A stretch of DNA of 64,000 nt from Candidatus Gastranaerophilales bacterium (GCA_944324485.1 CALUWM010000002.1:55785-119784); one strand, 5' to 3'. Shown: positions 37,044 through 44,656, numbered from the stretch's first letter. Notes: generated by a model from the letters alone, not told the origin. Program-made: numbers and translations.

Positions 37044-37910
37044 ATGCAAAATCAAAAGAGTATGTTTATGACCCCGCCGAAGGTTGAACTTGAGGAATTA
37101 CAGAATTTATTTTTTCAGCTTTGTACAAAAACTTGTAATTTAAAATGTAAACATTGTTATATTGAAAGAAATCTTTTTAGAAATGATGAAGATTTTATTG
37201 CTTTGGATAAAATAAAACAATCTTTATTGCTCGTAAAAGGAAAAAAGTTAAATTCAATATATTTAACAGGTGGAGAACCTTTAATGCATCCTGATTTTAA
37301 TCAGATTTTAAGAATGTGTCTTAAGGTTTCTAATACAACTGTTATGTCAAATGGCGTAATGATTAATGATAAGAAAGCCAGATTTTTGAGAAAAATAGAT
37401 GATGAAAGCCAATTTGAAACAATTTATAGGATAAGCCTTGATTCTGTTGATGAAATAGAAAACGATGAATTGAGAGGCAGAGGAAGTTTTAGAAAGGCTT
37501 TGTGCGCTATTATGAGCCTTTTAAAGTATGAGTTTAATCCGATAATTAGCGTTGTCAATTATAAAAATCGACCAAAGGAAGAAATTTTCAGAGAATTTAG
37601 AGATTATTTTTCTAAAAAGGGATTTGACTTGGAAGATATTAATTTAAAAATTATTCCTTTCTTTTCAAAGTCTGATGAAACTAGTCAAGTTGAAATGATT
37701 GAAAATATACAAATTAAAAAGCTTGATTGTTATAACTCAAGGGTTGTATCTCAAAACGGTGTATATTCTTGTCCTATGCTTGTTGATGATTATAGAGCAA
37801 GGTTAGGTTCATCTTTAAGTAATTATTCAAAAATTAATTATTTAGATTGTGAAAAATGTACGATTTGCACTAAAACTAATCAAAAAGTTCAAGTTAACGA
37901 TTGGATGTAG
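37044..37910 (+). CDS. Radical SAM protein with SPASM-like C-terminal cysteines
   Basis: A 288-residue radical SAM enzyme. The cluster motif is C31-x3-C35-x2-C38 (CNLKCKHC), followed by 'YLTGGEPLMHPDF' (GGE motif) and a half-barrel. The C-terminal region has C229, C243 and C269/C272/C275, which could bind an auxiliary Fe-S cluster as in SPASM or twitch proteins. SPASM-type members modify peptides or mature proteins, but no precursor-peptide gene lies beside it and the substrate is unknown. An AAGGAG site precedes the ATG. The stop codon is followed within 4 bases by the GC-rich tandem repeat. Confidence 0.85.
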   Translation: MQNQKSMFMTPPKVELEELQNLFFQLCTKTCNLKCKHCYIERNLFRNDEDFIALDKIKQSLLLVKGKKLNSIYLTGGEPLMHPDFNQILRMCLKVSNTTVMSNGVMINDKKARFLRKIDDESQFETIYRISLDSVDEIENDELRGRGSFRKALCAIMSLLKYEFNPIISVVNYKNRPKEEIFREFRDYFSKKGFDLEDINLKIIPFFSKSDETSQVEMIENIQIKKLDCYNSRVVSQNGVYSCPMLVDDYRARLGSSLSNYSKINYLDCEKCTICTKTNQKVQVNDWM

Positions 37911-37914
37911 ACCC

Positions 37915-38158
37915 GAGCGAAGCGAAACGTAGTGCGACTGCACACGTTGAGCAAAGCGAGGGCAGAGGTGTGCGCAGCACGTAGGCAAGAGCGTGGAGCT
38001 CATGCCAAGTGCGTAGTCCATACCGAGAGCGAAGCGAAACGTAGTGCGACTGCACACGTTGAGCAAAGCGAGGGCAGAGGTGTGCGCAGCACGTAGGCAA
38101 GAGCGTGGAGCTCATGCCAAGTGCGTAGTCCATACCGAGAGCGAAGCGAAACGTAGTG
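37915..38158. repeat. GC-rich 112-bp tandem repeat (2 identical copies + 20 bp)
   Basis: Copy 1 is 37915-38026, copy 2 is 38027-38138 and a 20-base partial copy is 38139-38158. The two full copies are identical by eye. Base composition is about 59% G+C (66 of 112) in a very AT-rich setting. Each unit can form at least two hairpins. In copy 1 the first is AACGT/ACGTT plus GTGC/GCAC (37926-37948), and the second is GGCA/TGCC outer and GAGC/GCTC inner pairs with a GTGGA loop (37984-38006). Short GAGCGAAGCG/GAGCAAAGCG motifs recur inside. It fills most of the 325-base gap (37911-38235) between the radical SAM gene and mtaB. Confidence 0.9.
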
Positions 38159-38201
38159 TAATACTTAGTTTGTTAAAATTTTCTAGGCTTAAGATTTCAC
38201 A

Positions 38202-38229
38202 TTGAGCCTAAGAAAAACTATGATAAAAT
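38202..38229 (+). promoter_or_regulatory. Promoter of mtaB with extended -10, leaderless type
   Basis: TTGAGC (38202-38207), 16-base spacer, TAAAAT (38224-38229) with TGA before it. The ATG follows 6 bases later. Confidence 0.65.
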
Positions 38230-38235
38230 GATTTT

Positions 38236-39504
38236 ATGAAAACTTTTTGTATAAAGTCGCTTGGTTGCAAACAAAATCAGCTTGAAGGGCAAATTATTCA
38301 AAATGAGTTGGAAAATTTCGGTTTTAAGCAGGCTAAATTGGAAGATGCTGATATTTATATTTTGAATTCTTGCACAGTTACTTCTCATAGTGATTCACAG
38401 GCAAAATATCTTCTAAATCTTGCAAAAAGAAAAAATCCAAAAATTAAAATTGTTCTTGCAGGTTGTATATCTCAGACATATATGCAACATCAGAATTTTG
38501 ATTATTCTGATATAGATTTAATATTGGGTAATAAAGAAAAAATAAATATTATTGATTATATAAATAAACTTTTTGATGATGAGCATTCATTTTTTGTTCA
38601 AAATATCTTTGAACAAAATGAATTTGAGAATAAATTTTTAAATAATCCTAAATCAACAAGAGTAAGTGTAAAAATACAAGACGGATGCAATAATCGTTGT
38701 TCGTATTGCATAATTCCTTATGCTAGGGGGAATTCGCGTTCTAATTCCGTTGAGAATATAATTTCTCAAATAAATTTAATAATTGAAAAAGGAATAAAAG
38801 AAATAGTACTTACCGGTATTCATATTGGACAGTGGGGTTTAGAAAACGGGAAGACTCTTTTGGATTTATTAAAAGAAATTGAAAAAACTGAAATTCCTCG
38901 TTATAGATTAGGTTCTTTGTATATTGATGAGATTAGCGATGAGATGATTAATTTTTTAAAGAATTCTAAAAAATTTTGTCCTCATTTTCATCTTTCTTTG
39001 CAATCTTTGTCAGATTCGGTTTTGAAACGAATGAATAGAAGATATGATGCTAATGAAGCTATGAATTTAATTGAAAAACTCCATAAAAATTTCGAAAATC
39101 CTTATTTGGGATGTGATATTATAGTTGGATTTCCGGCTGAAACTGATGAAGAATTTAAAGAAACATATAACAATTTGAAAAAGGCTAAACTTTCATCAAT
39201 ACATTGTTTCCCTTATTCTAAAAGAGAAAAAACGCCTGCTTATTATATGAAAAATCAGGTTCAAAATAGTGTTAAAACGGATAGAGTTAAGATGATTTCC
39301 GAGCTATCAGAAAAATTGCATAATGATTTTTTGAAAAAAAATAAAAATAAGTGTGCTGAAATTTTAATAGAAAAGAAATCAAAAAAAACAGGCTTCTATA
39401 CTGCTATAACAAGAAATTACATAAAAATTAATATAAAAGATGAAAGAAATGATTTGCAACATACTTTAAAAATGGTAAATTTAAAAGATTTTGAGCTAAT
39501 GTAA
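38236..39504 (+). CDS. mtaB: tRNA t6A37 methylthiotransferase MtaB
   Basis: MtaB converts t6A to ms2t6A at position 37 of tRNAs reading ANN codons. The 422-residue protein has the N-terminal methylthiotransferase domain with C11, C46 (NSCTVT) and C77 (AGC), the radical SAM motif C151-x3-C155-x2-C158 (CNNRCSYC), and 'GIHIGQWG' and 'LGSLYIDEI', which separate MtaB from MiaB and RimO. A shortened C-terminal TRAM-like end is present. The TAAAAT box 6 bases before the ATG suggests a leaderless mRNA. The upstream gap is mostly occupied by the GC-rich repeat, which stops 77 bases before the start. Confidence 0.92.
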   Translation: MKTFCIKSLGCKQNQLEGQIIQNELENFGFKQAKLEDADIYILNSCTVTSHSDSQAKYLLNLAKRKNPKIKIVLAGCISQTYMQHQNFDYSDIDLILGNKEKINIIDYINKLFDDEHSFFVQNIFEQNEFENKFLNNPKSTRVSVKIQDGCNNRCSYCIIPYARGNSRSNSVENIISQINLIIEKGIKEIVLTGIHIGQWGLENGKTLLDLLKEIEKTEIPRYRLGSLYIDEISDEMINFLKNSKKFCPHFHLSLQSLSDSVLKRMNRRYDANEAMNLIEKLHKNFENPYLGCDIIVGFPAETDEEFKETYNNLKKAKLSSIHCFPYSKREKTPAYYMKNQVQNSVKTDRVKMISELSEKLHNDFLKKNKNKCAEILIEKKSKKTGFYTAITRNYIKINIKDERNDLQHTLKMVNLKDFELM

Positions 39505-39587
39505 ATAAATGTAACAAAAATATATATTTTTGATATATCGTTTTCAATTTTGTTTTTATTTATATGTAAGTATAAAAGGTAAACACA

Positions 39588-39794
39588 ATGGATAGTCGTA
39601 CAAGTTCAATTTTAATTAATTTGGATTTAAATGTAAGCTCCGGATTAGTTGCAAATCAATATAGCTCTTCGAAAGCGGAAATTGAAGAAGCTTCAAAGGG
39701 CGATAAGCTTAAAACATATAAAAATTTACGCCAGACTTTAAGAGAATGTTATTTAACAGGTTCTTTGAAATATGGCAATAATTTTGTAATGTAG
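39588..39794 (+). CDS. Small hypothetical protein (68 aa)
   Basis: A 68-residue soluble protein that I do not recognise. It starts with a hydrophobic/polar strand-like segment ('SSILINLDLNVSSGLVANQY'), followed by a charged helix and 'RQTLRECYLTGSLKYG'. AAAAGGT lies 8 bases before the ATG. A TGTAACAAA motif (39510-39518) lies 69 bases before the start codon, the same distance as for the 41314 gene. It converges on the zinc-ribbon gene at 39796 with only one base between the stops. Confidence 0.6.
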   Translation: MDSRTSSILINLDLNVSSGLVANQYSSSKAEIEEASKGDKLKTYKNLRQTLRECYLTGSLKYGNNFVM

Positions 39795-39795
39795 C

Positions 39796-40278
39796 TTATA
39801 AGTCATAATTTTGAATAAAGCCATATCTGGTATCGTTATCGGCTGTATTTATTCCGCCTCTTAGGCGTCTGTTTAAATTACGTGCTTCTTCTTCGTATTT
39901 TCTTATATTTATCCCTTTTTTTTCAAGCTCTGTTACTTTTGGAGAAAAACGAAGTAAACATTTTTTGCAAGTAAAACCTGTTTTTTCATCATCTTCAAGT
40001 TCGACTCCGCAAAATCTACATTTTATAAGTATTTTTGGTAAAACCGTAAACAATCTTCCTCTTGAAATTAAATCTTCAAGATCGTTTTTGGAAATATTGC
40101 AAGCTTGGACTATATCTTCAAGAGGTACTTTGTCTTTACCGGTAGATATAACAAAATTTCTTATAGAATCGATTAGTTCTAGTTCTTTTTTAAAGCACTC
40201 CTCGCAGACTTCCCTACCGGAATTTTTAAAAAATAAGGTTCCGCACTTTTTGCAGTTTATTAATCCATCTCTTGCCAT
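39796..40278 (-). CDS. Double zinc-ribbon protein, YvyF/flagellar-operon-protein-like
   Basis: From the ATG at 40278 the protein has 160 residues; a start at 40368 would add 30 hydrophobic residues upstream of the -10 box. An N-terminal zinc ribbon ('CKKCGTLFFKNSGREVCEECF', about 9-29), a helical winged-helix-like middle ('VPLEDIVQACNISKNDLEDLISRGRL') and a second CxxC pair ('CRFCG...CKKC') follow the layout of the TIGR03826/YvyF proteins found in flagellar operons of Firmicutes. A role in flagellar gene control is plausible but not shown. TAAAAT (minus 40291-40286) is 7 bases before the ATG; there is no Shine-Dalgarno. Confidence 0.65.
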   Translation of the reverse strand: MARDGLINCKKCGTLFFKNSGREVCEECFKKELELIDSIRNFVISTGKDKVPLEDIVQACNISKNDLEDLISRGRLFTVLPKILIKCRFCGVELEDDEKTGFTCKKCLLRFSPKVTELEKKGINIRKYEEEARNLNRRLRGGINTADNDTRYGFIQNYDL

Positions 40279-40285
40279 ATAATTA

Positions 40286-40291
40286 ATTTTA
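40286..40291 (-). promoter_or_regulatory. -10 box 7 nt before the 40278 start
   Basis: TAAAAT on the minus strand, seven bases, then ATG, with no ribosome-binding site. Confidence 0.45.
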
Positions 40292-40473
40292 GCAATTTTT
40301 AACAAAAAATCAAATAAAAATACTGTTTTAAATAAAAAGCTTGTATTAATAATAATTTTTATATACAATAAGATTATTAAAATTTTGATAGTGAGAGTGT
40401 ATTTAAAAATATTGCCTGTTAAGTTAATTTCATTAAGTGATGGGAATAATAAAATAATAGAAAGATTATTTTA

Positions 40474-41223
40474 ATGTATACGAACAAGTGTATTAAATGT
40501 GGTAAAGAATTTGAAACCAAGAACCCCAAAAGGGTAATTTGTCCTGACTGTTTATATCCTGAAAGATTAACAGAATCCTCTGCTCCAACGGATGAAAATG
40601 GCGTGGTACAGGATTATTCAAGAGGTTATAGTGCAGGTTCAGGTAATCCTGAAGGATATTCAAGGCGATATAATAATAGACCCCAAAACTCTCAAGGCGG
40701 GTATAACAGACCAAAAAATAATTCTTTTCAAAAAAGGGATGGCAATAAACGTCCTCAAAGACCTAACCAAAAAGGCAATTTTAAACGTCCTCAAAAGCCG
40801 AATAAACAAAGACCTTTGCTGATAAATAAAGAGCAATTGGCTCAAATTGAAGAGATGTACAAAAAAATGTTACCTTTACCAAATCCGGATGCTCATGAAG
40901 TTATTGCTCAAGCTATTGAATTAGAACCAAAGAAGGTATTTTTTGGAATTAATTTGATAAGACAAAAAATGATGCTTCCTAAGGTTCAGTTCCCAAAAAG
41001 AAAACTCGCTATAACTCCTGACCAGATGATGGCCATTAAGAATTTATATGAACCTTTGTTACCTTTACCACCTATCGGATGTCATAAAATTCTTGCTGCT
41101 CAATTAAAAATGGATGAGTGGAGAGTTCATGTTGGAATTGGTTTAGTTAGAAAACAAATGGGACTTGATAGATGGAATCAAGATAGAGAAGATTGCCCCG
41201 AAGAATTTAAGAAAAAAGCATAA
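40474..41223 (+). CDS. Zinc-ribbon, RG/P-rich protein with two C-terminal repeats
   Basis: A 249-residue basic protein. Residues 6-26 form a zinc ribbon (C6-x2-C9 and C23-x2-C26) similar to the N-terminal one of the neighbouring 40278 protein. Residues about 45-114 are an Arg/Gly/Asn/Pro/Gln-rich low-complexity linker typical of RNA-binding proteins. Residues 116-168 and 177-231 are two copies of one helical module ('L-x-I-x-x-x-Q-hh-x-I...LPLP...A-Q-x-h', ending 'hIRQKMMLPK' / 'LVRKQMGLD'). I infer nucleic-acid or ribosome binding. No Shine-Dalgarno or ideal leaderless box is present, so the exact start is a little uncertain. Confidence 0.7.
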   Translation: MYTNKCIKCGKEFETKNPKRVICPDCLYPERLTESSAPTDENGVVQDYSRGYSAGSGNPEGYSRRYNNRPQNSQGGYNRPKNNSFQKRDGNKRPQRPNQKGNFKRPQKPNKQRPLLINKEQLAQIEEMYKKMLPLPNPDAHEVIAQAIELEPKKVFFGINLIRQKMMLPKVQFPKRKLAITPDQMMAIKNLYEPLLPLPPIGCHKILAAQLKMDEWRVHVGIGLVRKQMGLDRWNQDREDCPEEFKKKA

Positions 41224-41313
41224 ATATTACAATATGTAACAAAATATAATTTTCTTCTAATTTTTTGTTAGAAAATGCCGATACCTTTAGTAACGAGAAA
41301 GGTGTGCATATTG

Positions 41314-41619
41314 ATGAAAGATGAAAAATTAACATTAGAGGAAAGCAGATTGGCAAGTATTTTAAGAAATGAAATTCTTAAAAGCTCTGAAAATGTTGTT
41401 AAGATTCCTGAAAAAACTGATTTATCAAAGTTTGAGTTAATTTCAGAAAATAAAAAGCCTTATATTTCTCCAATTTTTTCAATGAATGAAGATGAAATTC
41501 TTGCATTTGTTGAAGAATTTGAAGTTTCTGAATTGGCAACATTATCTGTTGCAGAATTAAACAGAATTGGTGAAGTTTTGGGTGTGGATCCTAAAATTTT
41601 GGTCGAAGGAGAGGATTAG
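41314..41619 (+). CDS. Small acidic hypothetical protein
   Basis: From the ATG at 41314 (MKDEKLTLEES) the protein has 101 residues; AAAGGTG lies about 12 bases upstream, and a TTG one codon earlier is an alternative start. A longer start at 41275 adds residues with no ribosome site. It is acidic and helical ('MNEDEILAFVEEFEVSELATLSVAELNRIGEVLGVDPKIL'), without signal peptide or membrane segment. I do not recognise it. A TGTAACAAA followed directly by TATAAT (41235-41250) lies about 65-70 bases upstream and may be its promoter. Confidence 0.58.
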   Translation: MKDEKLTLEESRLASILRNEILKSSENVVKIPEKTDLSKFELISENKKPYISPIFSMNEDEILAFVEEFEVSELATLSVAELNRIGEVLGVDPKILVEGED

Positions 41620-41650
41620 TTGAATTAATTAATAGATTCAATTAATTCAA
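41620..41650. terminator. AT-rich inverted repeat at converging gene ends
   Basis: Eleven-bp arms TTGAATTAATT / AATTAATTCAA around a 9-base loop, immediately after the 41314 gene and overlapping the end of the VOC gene. With no G/C core and no T-run it is at best a weak terminator. Confidence 0.35.
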
Positions 41651-42002
41651 TCGAATTACCATCGGGGTCAAGCAAGAATGAAATTCTTGTTTTGACCTCT
41701 TTCATATAAAAAGGTTCGATTTCCCACTTGTATCCTAATTTTTCCATTTTTTCACTTATTTTATCAAGATTTTCACACAGGAAAGCAAAATGTCCAAAGG
41801 AATTACCGGTTTCATATTTTTCCGGAGTTTTATCATTAATGGTAAGTTCTAATTCAATTCCTGTTTTTTCATCAGTTAAATATTGCAAGAAACAATCTTC
41901 AAGACGAATTCTTTTTCCTTTTTTTAAACCTAATAATTCACAATAAAATTTGATTGATGCTTCTTCATTTTTAACCCTTATCATTGAATGTAAAAATTGC
42001 AT
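41625..42002 (-). CDS. Glyoxalase I-like VOC protein (lactoylglutathione lyase type)
   Basis: A 125-residue vicinal-oxygen-chelate protein with the paired beta-alpha-beta-beta-beta modules of glyoxalase I. Candidate metal ligands are H5, E52 (or E50), H71 in 'FGHFAFLCENL' and E119 in 'SIELIE', the four expected positions. Glyoxalase I isomerises the methylglyoxal-glutathione hemithioacetal; in an anaerobe without glutathione the thiol partner could differ. AAGGAG precedes the ATG. The gene lies 9 bases downstream of gmhA and may be co-transcribed with it. Confidence 0.85.
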   Translation of the reverse strand: MQFLHSMIRVKNEEASIKFYCELLGLKKGKRIRLEDCFLQYLTDEKTGIELELTINDKTPEKYETGNSFGHFAFLCENLDKISEKMEKLGYKWEIEPFYMKEVKTRISFLLDPDGNSIELIESIN

Positions 42003-42011
42003 ATTTTCTCC

Positions 42012-42551
42012 TTAAAAATTATTTTCTGTTTTTTCGCAAATAATGTGTCCGATTGCTATATGTAGTTCTTGAATTTGCTCAGTTTTGTCACTTGGAGCAT
42101 TAATTTCGCAATCAACATCAAGTTTTGTTTTATTTTTTCCTGTTAAAAGAATTATTTTCATTTCTTGTTTTTTTGCTTGCTCTATTGCCTTAATTATATT
42201 TTTGCTTTTACCACTGGTTGAAATTGCAAAAAGTACATCGTTTTTTTCTCCTAAGCCTTCTATTTGTCTTTGAAATATATTATCAAAGGAAAAATCATTA
42301 CCAATGGCCGTTATAGTAGAATTATTTGCACACAAAGAAAGGGCAGGCAGTGATTTTCTTTCTTTTTTAAATTTTGAAATAAATTCGCAGGCAAGATGGT
42401 TACAATCGCTTGCGGAACCGCCATTTCCACAAAAAAGAACTTTATTTTTATTTTTAAATGATTCAGTCAAAATATAAGAGGCTTTATTAATTTTTTCAAT
42501 TTCATTTTTTAAAAGTTTAAAATTTTCAATTCTTTTTTCTATATTTTCCAT
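42012..42551 (-). CDS. gmhA: Phosphoheptose isomerase (sedoheptulose-7-phosphate isomerase)
   Basis: First step of ADP-heptose synthesis for the lipopolysaccharide core. From the ATG at 42551 the protein has 179 residues (MENIEKRIEN); an alternative start at 42614 adds 21 residues inside the upstream gene. The SIS fold shows 'VLFCGNGGSASDCNHLACEFISKF', 'ITAIGNDFSFDNIFQRQI' and 'DVLFAISTSGKSKNIIKAIEQAK', all GmhA-like. AAAGGT lies 8 bases upstream and one base separates it from the rlmD stop, so the two are coupled. Together with kdsA it supports an LPS-bearing outer membrane. Confidence 0.93.
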   Translation of the reverse strand: MENIEKRIENFKLLKNEIEKINKASYILTESFKNKNKVLFCGNGGSASDCNHLACEFISKFKKERKSLPALSLCANNSTITAIGNDFSFDNIFQRQIEGLGEKNDVLFAISTSGKSKNIIKAIEQAKKQEMKIILLTGKNKTKLDVDCEINAPSDKTEQIQELHIAIGHIICEKTENNF

Positions 42552-42552
42552 T

Positions 42553-43908
42553 TTATTTACCTTTTTTAAATAGAACAACTGTTTCAATATGATAAGTATA
42601 AGGAAAAAGGTCAACTCCTTGTATAAAATCAGGCAAAAATCCTATTTTTTTTAATGTCTCCATATCCCTTCTTAAGGTTACAGGGTTACAAGATACATAG
42701 ATGATATTATTTGAAATATCTGCTATATTTTTAAGACCTTCTTCATCGCAACCGCTTCTTGGCGGATCTAGAATTGTGTAGTCAAAAATTTTGTTATCTT
42801 TTTTGAAATCTTCAAAAAATTTTTTAGCATCTCCGCAAAAGATTTCATAATTTTCTATGTTATTTAATTTATAATTTTCTTTTGCCATTTGTGTGGCGTT
42901 TTGGCTTTCTTCAATTAGGGTTATTTTTTTTGTTTTATCACTTACAAAAATCCCTATTGCGCCAACCCCCCCATAAGCATCCAATATGGTTGAATTTTCT
43001 TTTATATTGTTTTTTACAATTTTGAATAATTCAATTATTGCAAATGGATTTACTTGAAAGAAACTTGTAGCACCTATTTTAAAGGTTTTATTTTCTAATT
43101 TCTGTAAAATGTAATCTTCACCTGTAATTTTAATCGTTTTGTTTCCTAAAATGCAATTTGTGTTTTTATTGTTTAAATTAACAAAAATACCTTTAATTTC
43201 TTTAAATTCATTTGAAATTTTATTTGAAAAATCTGTTATATCACCTTTGATTTTTTGATATTTTTTTTCGTCAACATTTAAAACAAAAATTAAAAGAATC
43301 GAATTGTCAGATGAGCTAATTCTTGCAATAACGTGTTTTAACAATCCTTGTTGTTTTTTTTCTATATAACAGCCTAATTTGTAATTTTCTCTTATAAATT
43401 TTGATATTTTGTTTATAATATCAGGTTGTATCGGACAGAATTTTATATCTGTAATATCATGGGAATTTTCTTTAAAATAACCAAGCAAAACTCTTTTTGA
43501 ATTTTTTGTTTCACGTGCCGGAAATTGAATTTTATGTCTATACTCTTTATTTTTTGAACTTTTTATTATAGGTAAAATCAGGTTTTTTTCATTTTTAAAA
43601 ATATCTTTTAAAATATCTTCTTTAAGTTTGATAGAATAATCATATTCACAAATCTGCATTTGACAGCTTCCGCAGGCATTATATAAAGGACAAAATGGCT
43701 TTATTCTTTCCTTTGCCGGTTGTATTATTTCAATAATTTGCCCTCTTGCAAAATGTTTGTTTAGTGAGGTAATTTTTATTTTTAATTTTTCATTTGGCAG
43801 GCAGTTTTTGACAAAAATAACGAAATTATTTTCACCGTATCGGCATAACCCTTCTCCTTGGGGGGTCATTTTCTCAATATTAACTATAATTTCATCATTA
43901 ATTTTCAT
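42553..43908 (-). CDS. rlmD: 23S rRNA (uracil-C5)-methyltransferase, RlmD/TrmA family
   Basis: The 451-residue enzyme has an N-terminal TRAM domain (about 1-62), an Fe-S cluster site with C73, C79, C82 and C158, and a C-terminal SAM methyltransferase with 'DAYGGVGAIG', 'TILDPPRSGCDEEG' and the catalytic 'IYVSCNPVTLRRD'. These are the marks of the RumA/RlmD group, which methylates U1939 (or U747) of 23S rRNA. Which position is modified cannot be read from the sequence. Its ATG overlaps the stop of the upstream winged-helix gene by one base (TAATG). Confidence 0.9.
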   Translation of the reverse strand: MKINDEIIVNIEKMTPQGEGLCRYGENNFVIFVKNCLPNEKLKIKITSLNKHFARGQIIEIIQPAKERIKPFCPLYNACGSCQMQICEYDYSIKLKEDILKDIFKNEKNLILPIIKSSKNKEYRHKIQFPARETKNSKRVLLGYFKENSHDITDIKFCPIQPDIINKISKFIRENYKLGCYIEKKQQGLLKHVIARISSSDNSILLIFVLNVDEKKYQKIKGDITDFSNKISNEFKEIKGIFVNLNNKNTNCILGNKTIKITGEDYILQKLENKTFKIGATSFFQVNPFAIIELFKIVKNNIKENSTILDAYGGVGAIGIFVSDKTKKITLIEESQNATQMAKENYKLNNIENYEIFCGDAKKFFEDFKKDNKIFDYTILDPPRSGCDEEGLKNIADISNNIIYVSCNPVTLRRDMETLKKIGFLPDFIQGVDLFPYTYHIETVVLFKKGK

Positions 43909-44231
43909 TAATATTTAAAATACCTGTCAAAATCCACATCATCAAAAGAGCATAAAAGTTGGTAAATTTCATCTTCTTCATTTAATCTTTGGTAGTTGTA
44001 TTCGTCAAAACGCCAATATTTTGGATTTAAGCCTGAACATCTTATAATATTGTGTTCATATAAAAGTTTTAGCTTTTTTTTGACAATTCCAATATCTATT
44101 CCTACTCTTTTTGCTAATTCTACTGCTGTTATACCTTCAGGGTTTGAATATTTTTCAGGGGTTAGAAACATAAGCTCTAACCCTACTTGTTTTAAATCTT
44201 TGTCTTCATTTTCATAATCATATTCAAACAT
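43908..44231 (-). CDS. Small winged-helix-like protein
   Basis: A 107-residue acidic protein with a helix-turn-helix core, 'GITAVELAKRVGIDIGIVKKKLKLLYEHNIIRCSG' (about 33-67), typical of winged-helix DNA-binding domains, with an acidic Tyr-rich start and end. It may be a local regulator. It is translationally linked to rlmD by a TAATG overlap. There is no Shine-Dalgarno. A TATTAT box (minus 44243-44238) lies 6 bases before the ATG, facing a matching box for the divergent 44269 gene in a 37-base gap. Confidence 0.68.
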   Translation of the reverse strand: MFEYDYENEDKDLKQVGLELMFLTPEKYSNPEGITAVELAKRVGIDIGIVKKKLKLLYEHNIIRCSGLNPKYWRFDEYNYQRLNEEDEIYQLLCSFDDVDFDRYFKY

Positions 44232-44237
44232 ACTTTA

Positions 44238-44262
44238 ATAATACCCTAAATTGTGTTAATAT
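44238..44262. promoter_or_regulatory. Back-to-back leaderless-type promoters in a 37-base gap
   Basis: TATTAT on the minus strand (44243-44238) and TAATAT on the plus strand (44257-44262) are each exactly 6 bases from their start codons (44231 and 44269). Any -35 contact of one would overlap the -10 or start region of the other, so the two cannot easily be occupied at once. Confidence 0.5.
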
Positions 44263-44268
44263 TTAAGT

Positions 44269-44547
44269 ATGAAAAAGTTTTTCTTAAGCATACTTTTTTT
44301 ATTTTTTGCTGTTATGCCTTCTTTTGCTATTAATTTCGGTTCATATAGAAGTGAAACAGATTATGGTTTAATAGACGGCTTTAAATGGAATTTCTTTAAT
44401 CGAGAAAAAGGTCAACCGCTTGTTCAAATAAAATCGGAGACAAAGGAAGAACAAGAAAGAATAGAGAGAGAAAAAAATAAGCCAAAAGAAGAACAAGATG
44501 ATGTTCAGTTGTATAGATTTATGACCGAAGATATTGTTGTTTATTAA
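44269..44547 (+). CDS. Small secreted hypothetical protein
   Basis: A 92-residue protein with a clear signal peptide (Lys-Lys start, hydrophobic run, cut after about residue 20, 'PSFA'). The mature part starts with an aromatic/Gly segment ('INFGSYRSETDYGLIDGFKWNFF') and continues with a highly charged Glu/Lys stretch. I do not recognise it. No Shine-Dalgarno; TAATAT is 6 bases before the ATG. It lies 109 bases upstream of fliF, which has its own promoter. Confidence 0.65.
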   Translation: MKKFFLSILFLFFAVMPSFAINFGSYRSETDYGLIDGFKWNFFNREKGQPLVQIKSETKEEQERIEREKNKPKEEQDDVQLYRFMTEDIVVY

Positions 44548-44577
44548 GTTTTTTTATTTTACAAACTCTTAACATTA

Positions 44578-44605
44578 TTGAAATTACATCTAAGTAATAT
44601 ATTAT
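44578..44605 (+). promoter_or_regulatory. Promoter of the fliFGHI operon
   Basis: TTGAAA (44578-44583), 16-base spacer, TATTAT (44600-44605). The start would fall near 44612, giving a leader of about 45 bases. Confidence 0.6.
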
Positions 44606-44656
44606 ATTATTGGGGAGTATTCTACTCGGATATTGAATTAGTAATGGATAAAATCA

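Noticed and set aside
37842..38133. Overlapping minus-strand open frames of 74 and 79 residues across the GC-rich repeat
   Set aside because: They are repeats of each other by construction of the 112-bp unit, run into the radical SAM gene, lack ribosome sites and have the composition of the repeat rather than of a protein.
37915..38158. CRISPR array
   Set aside because: The repeat unit is 112 bp, directly tandem with no spacers, and no cas genes are in the window.
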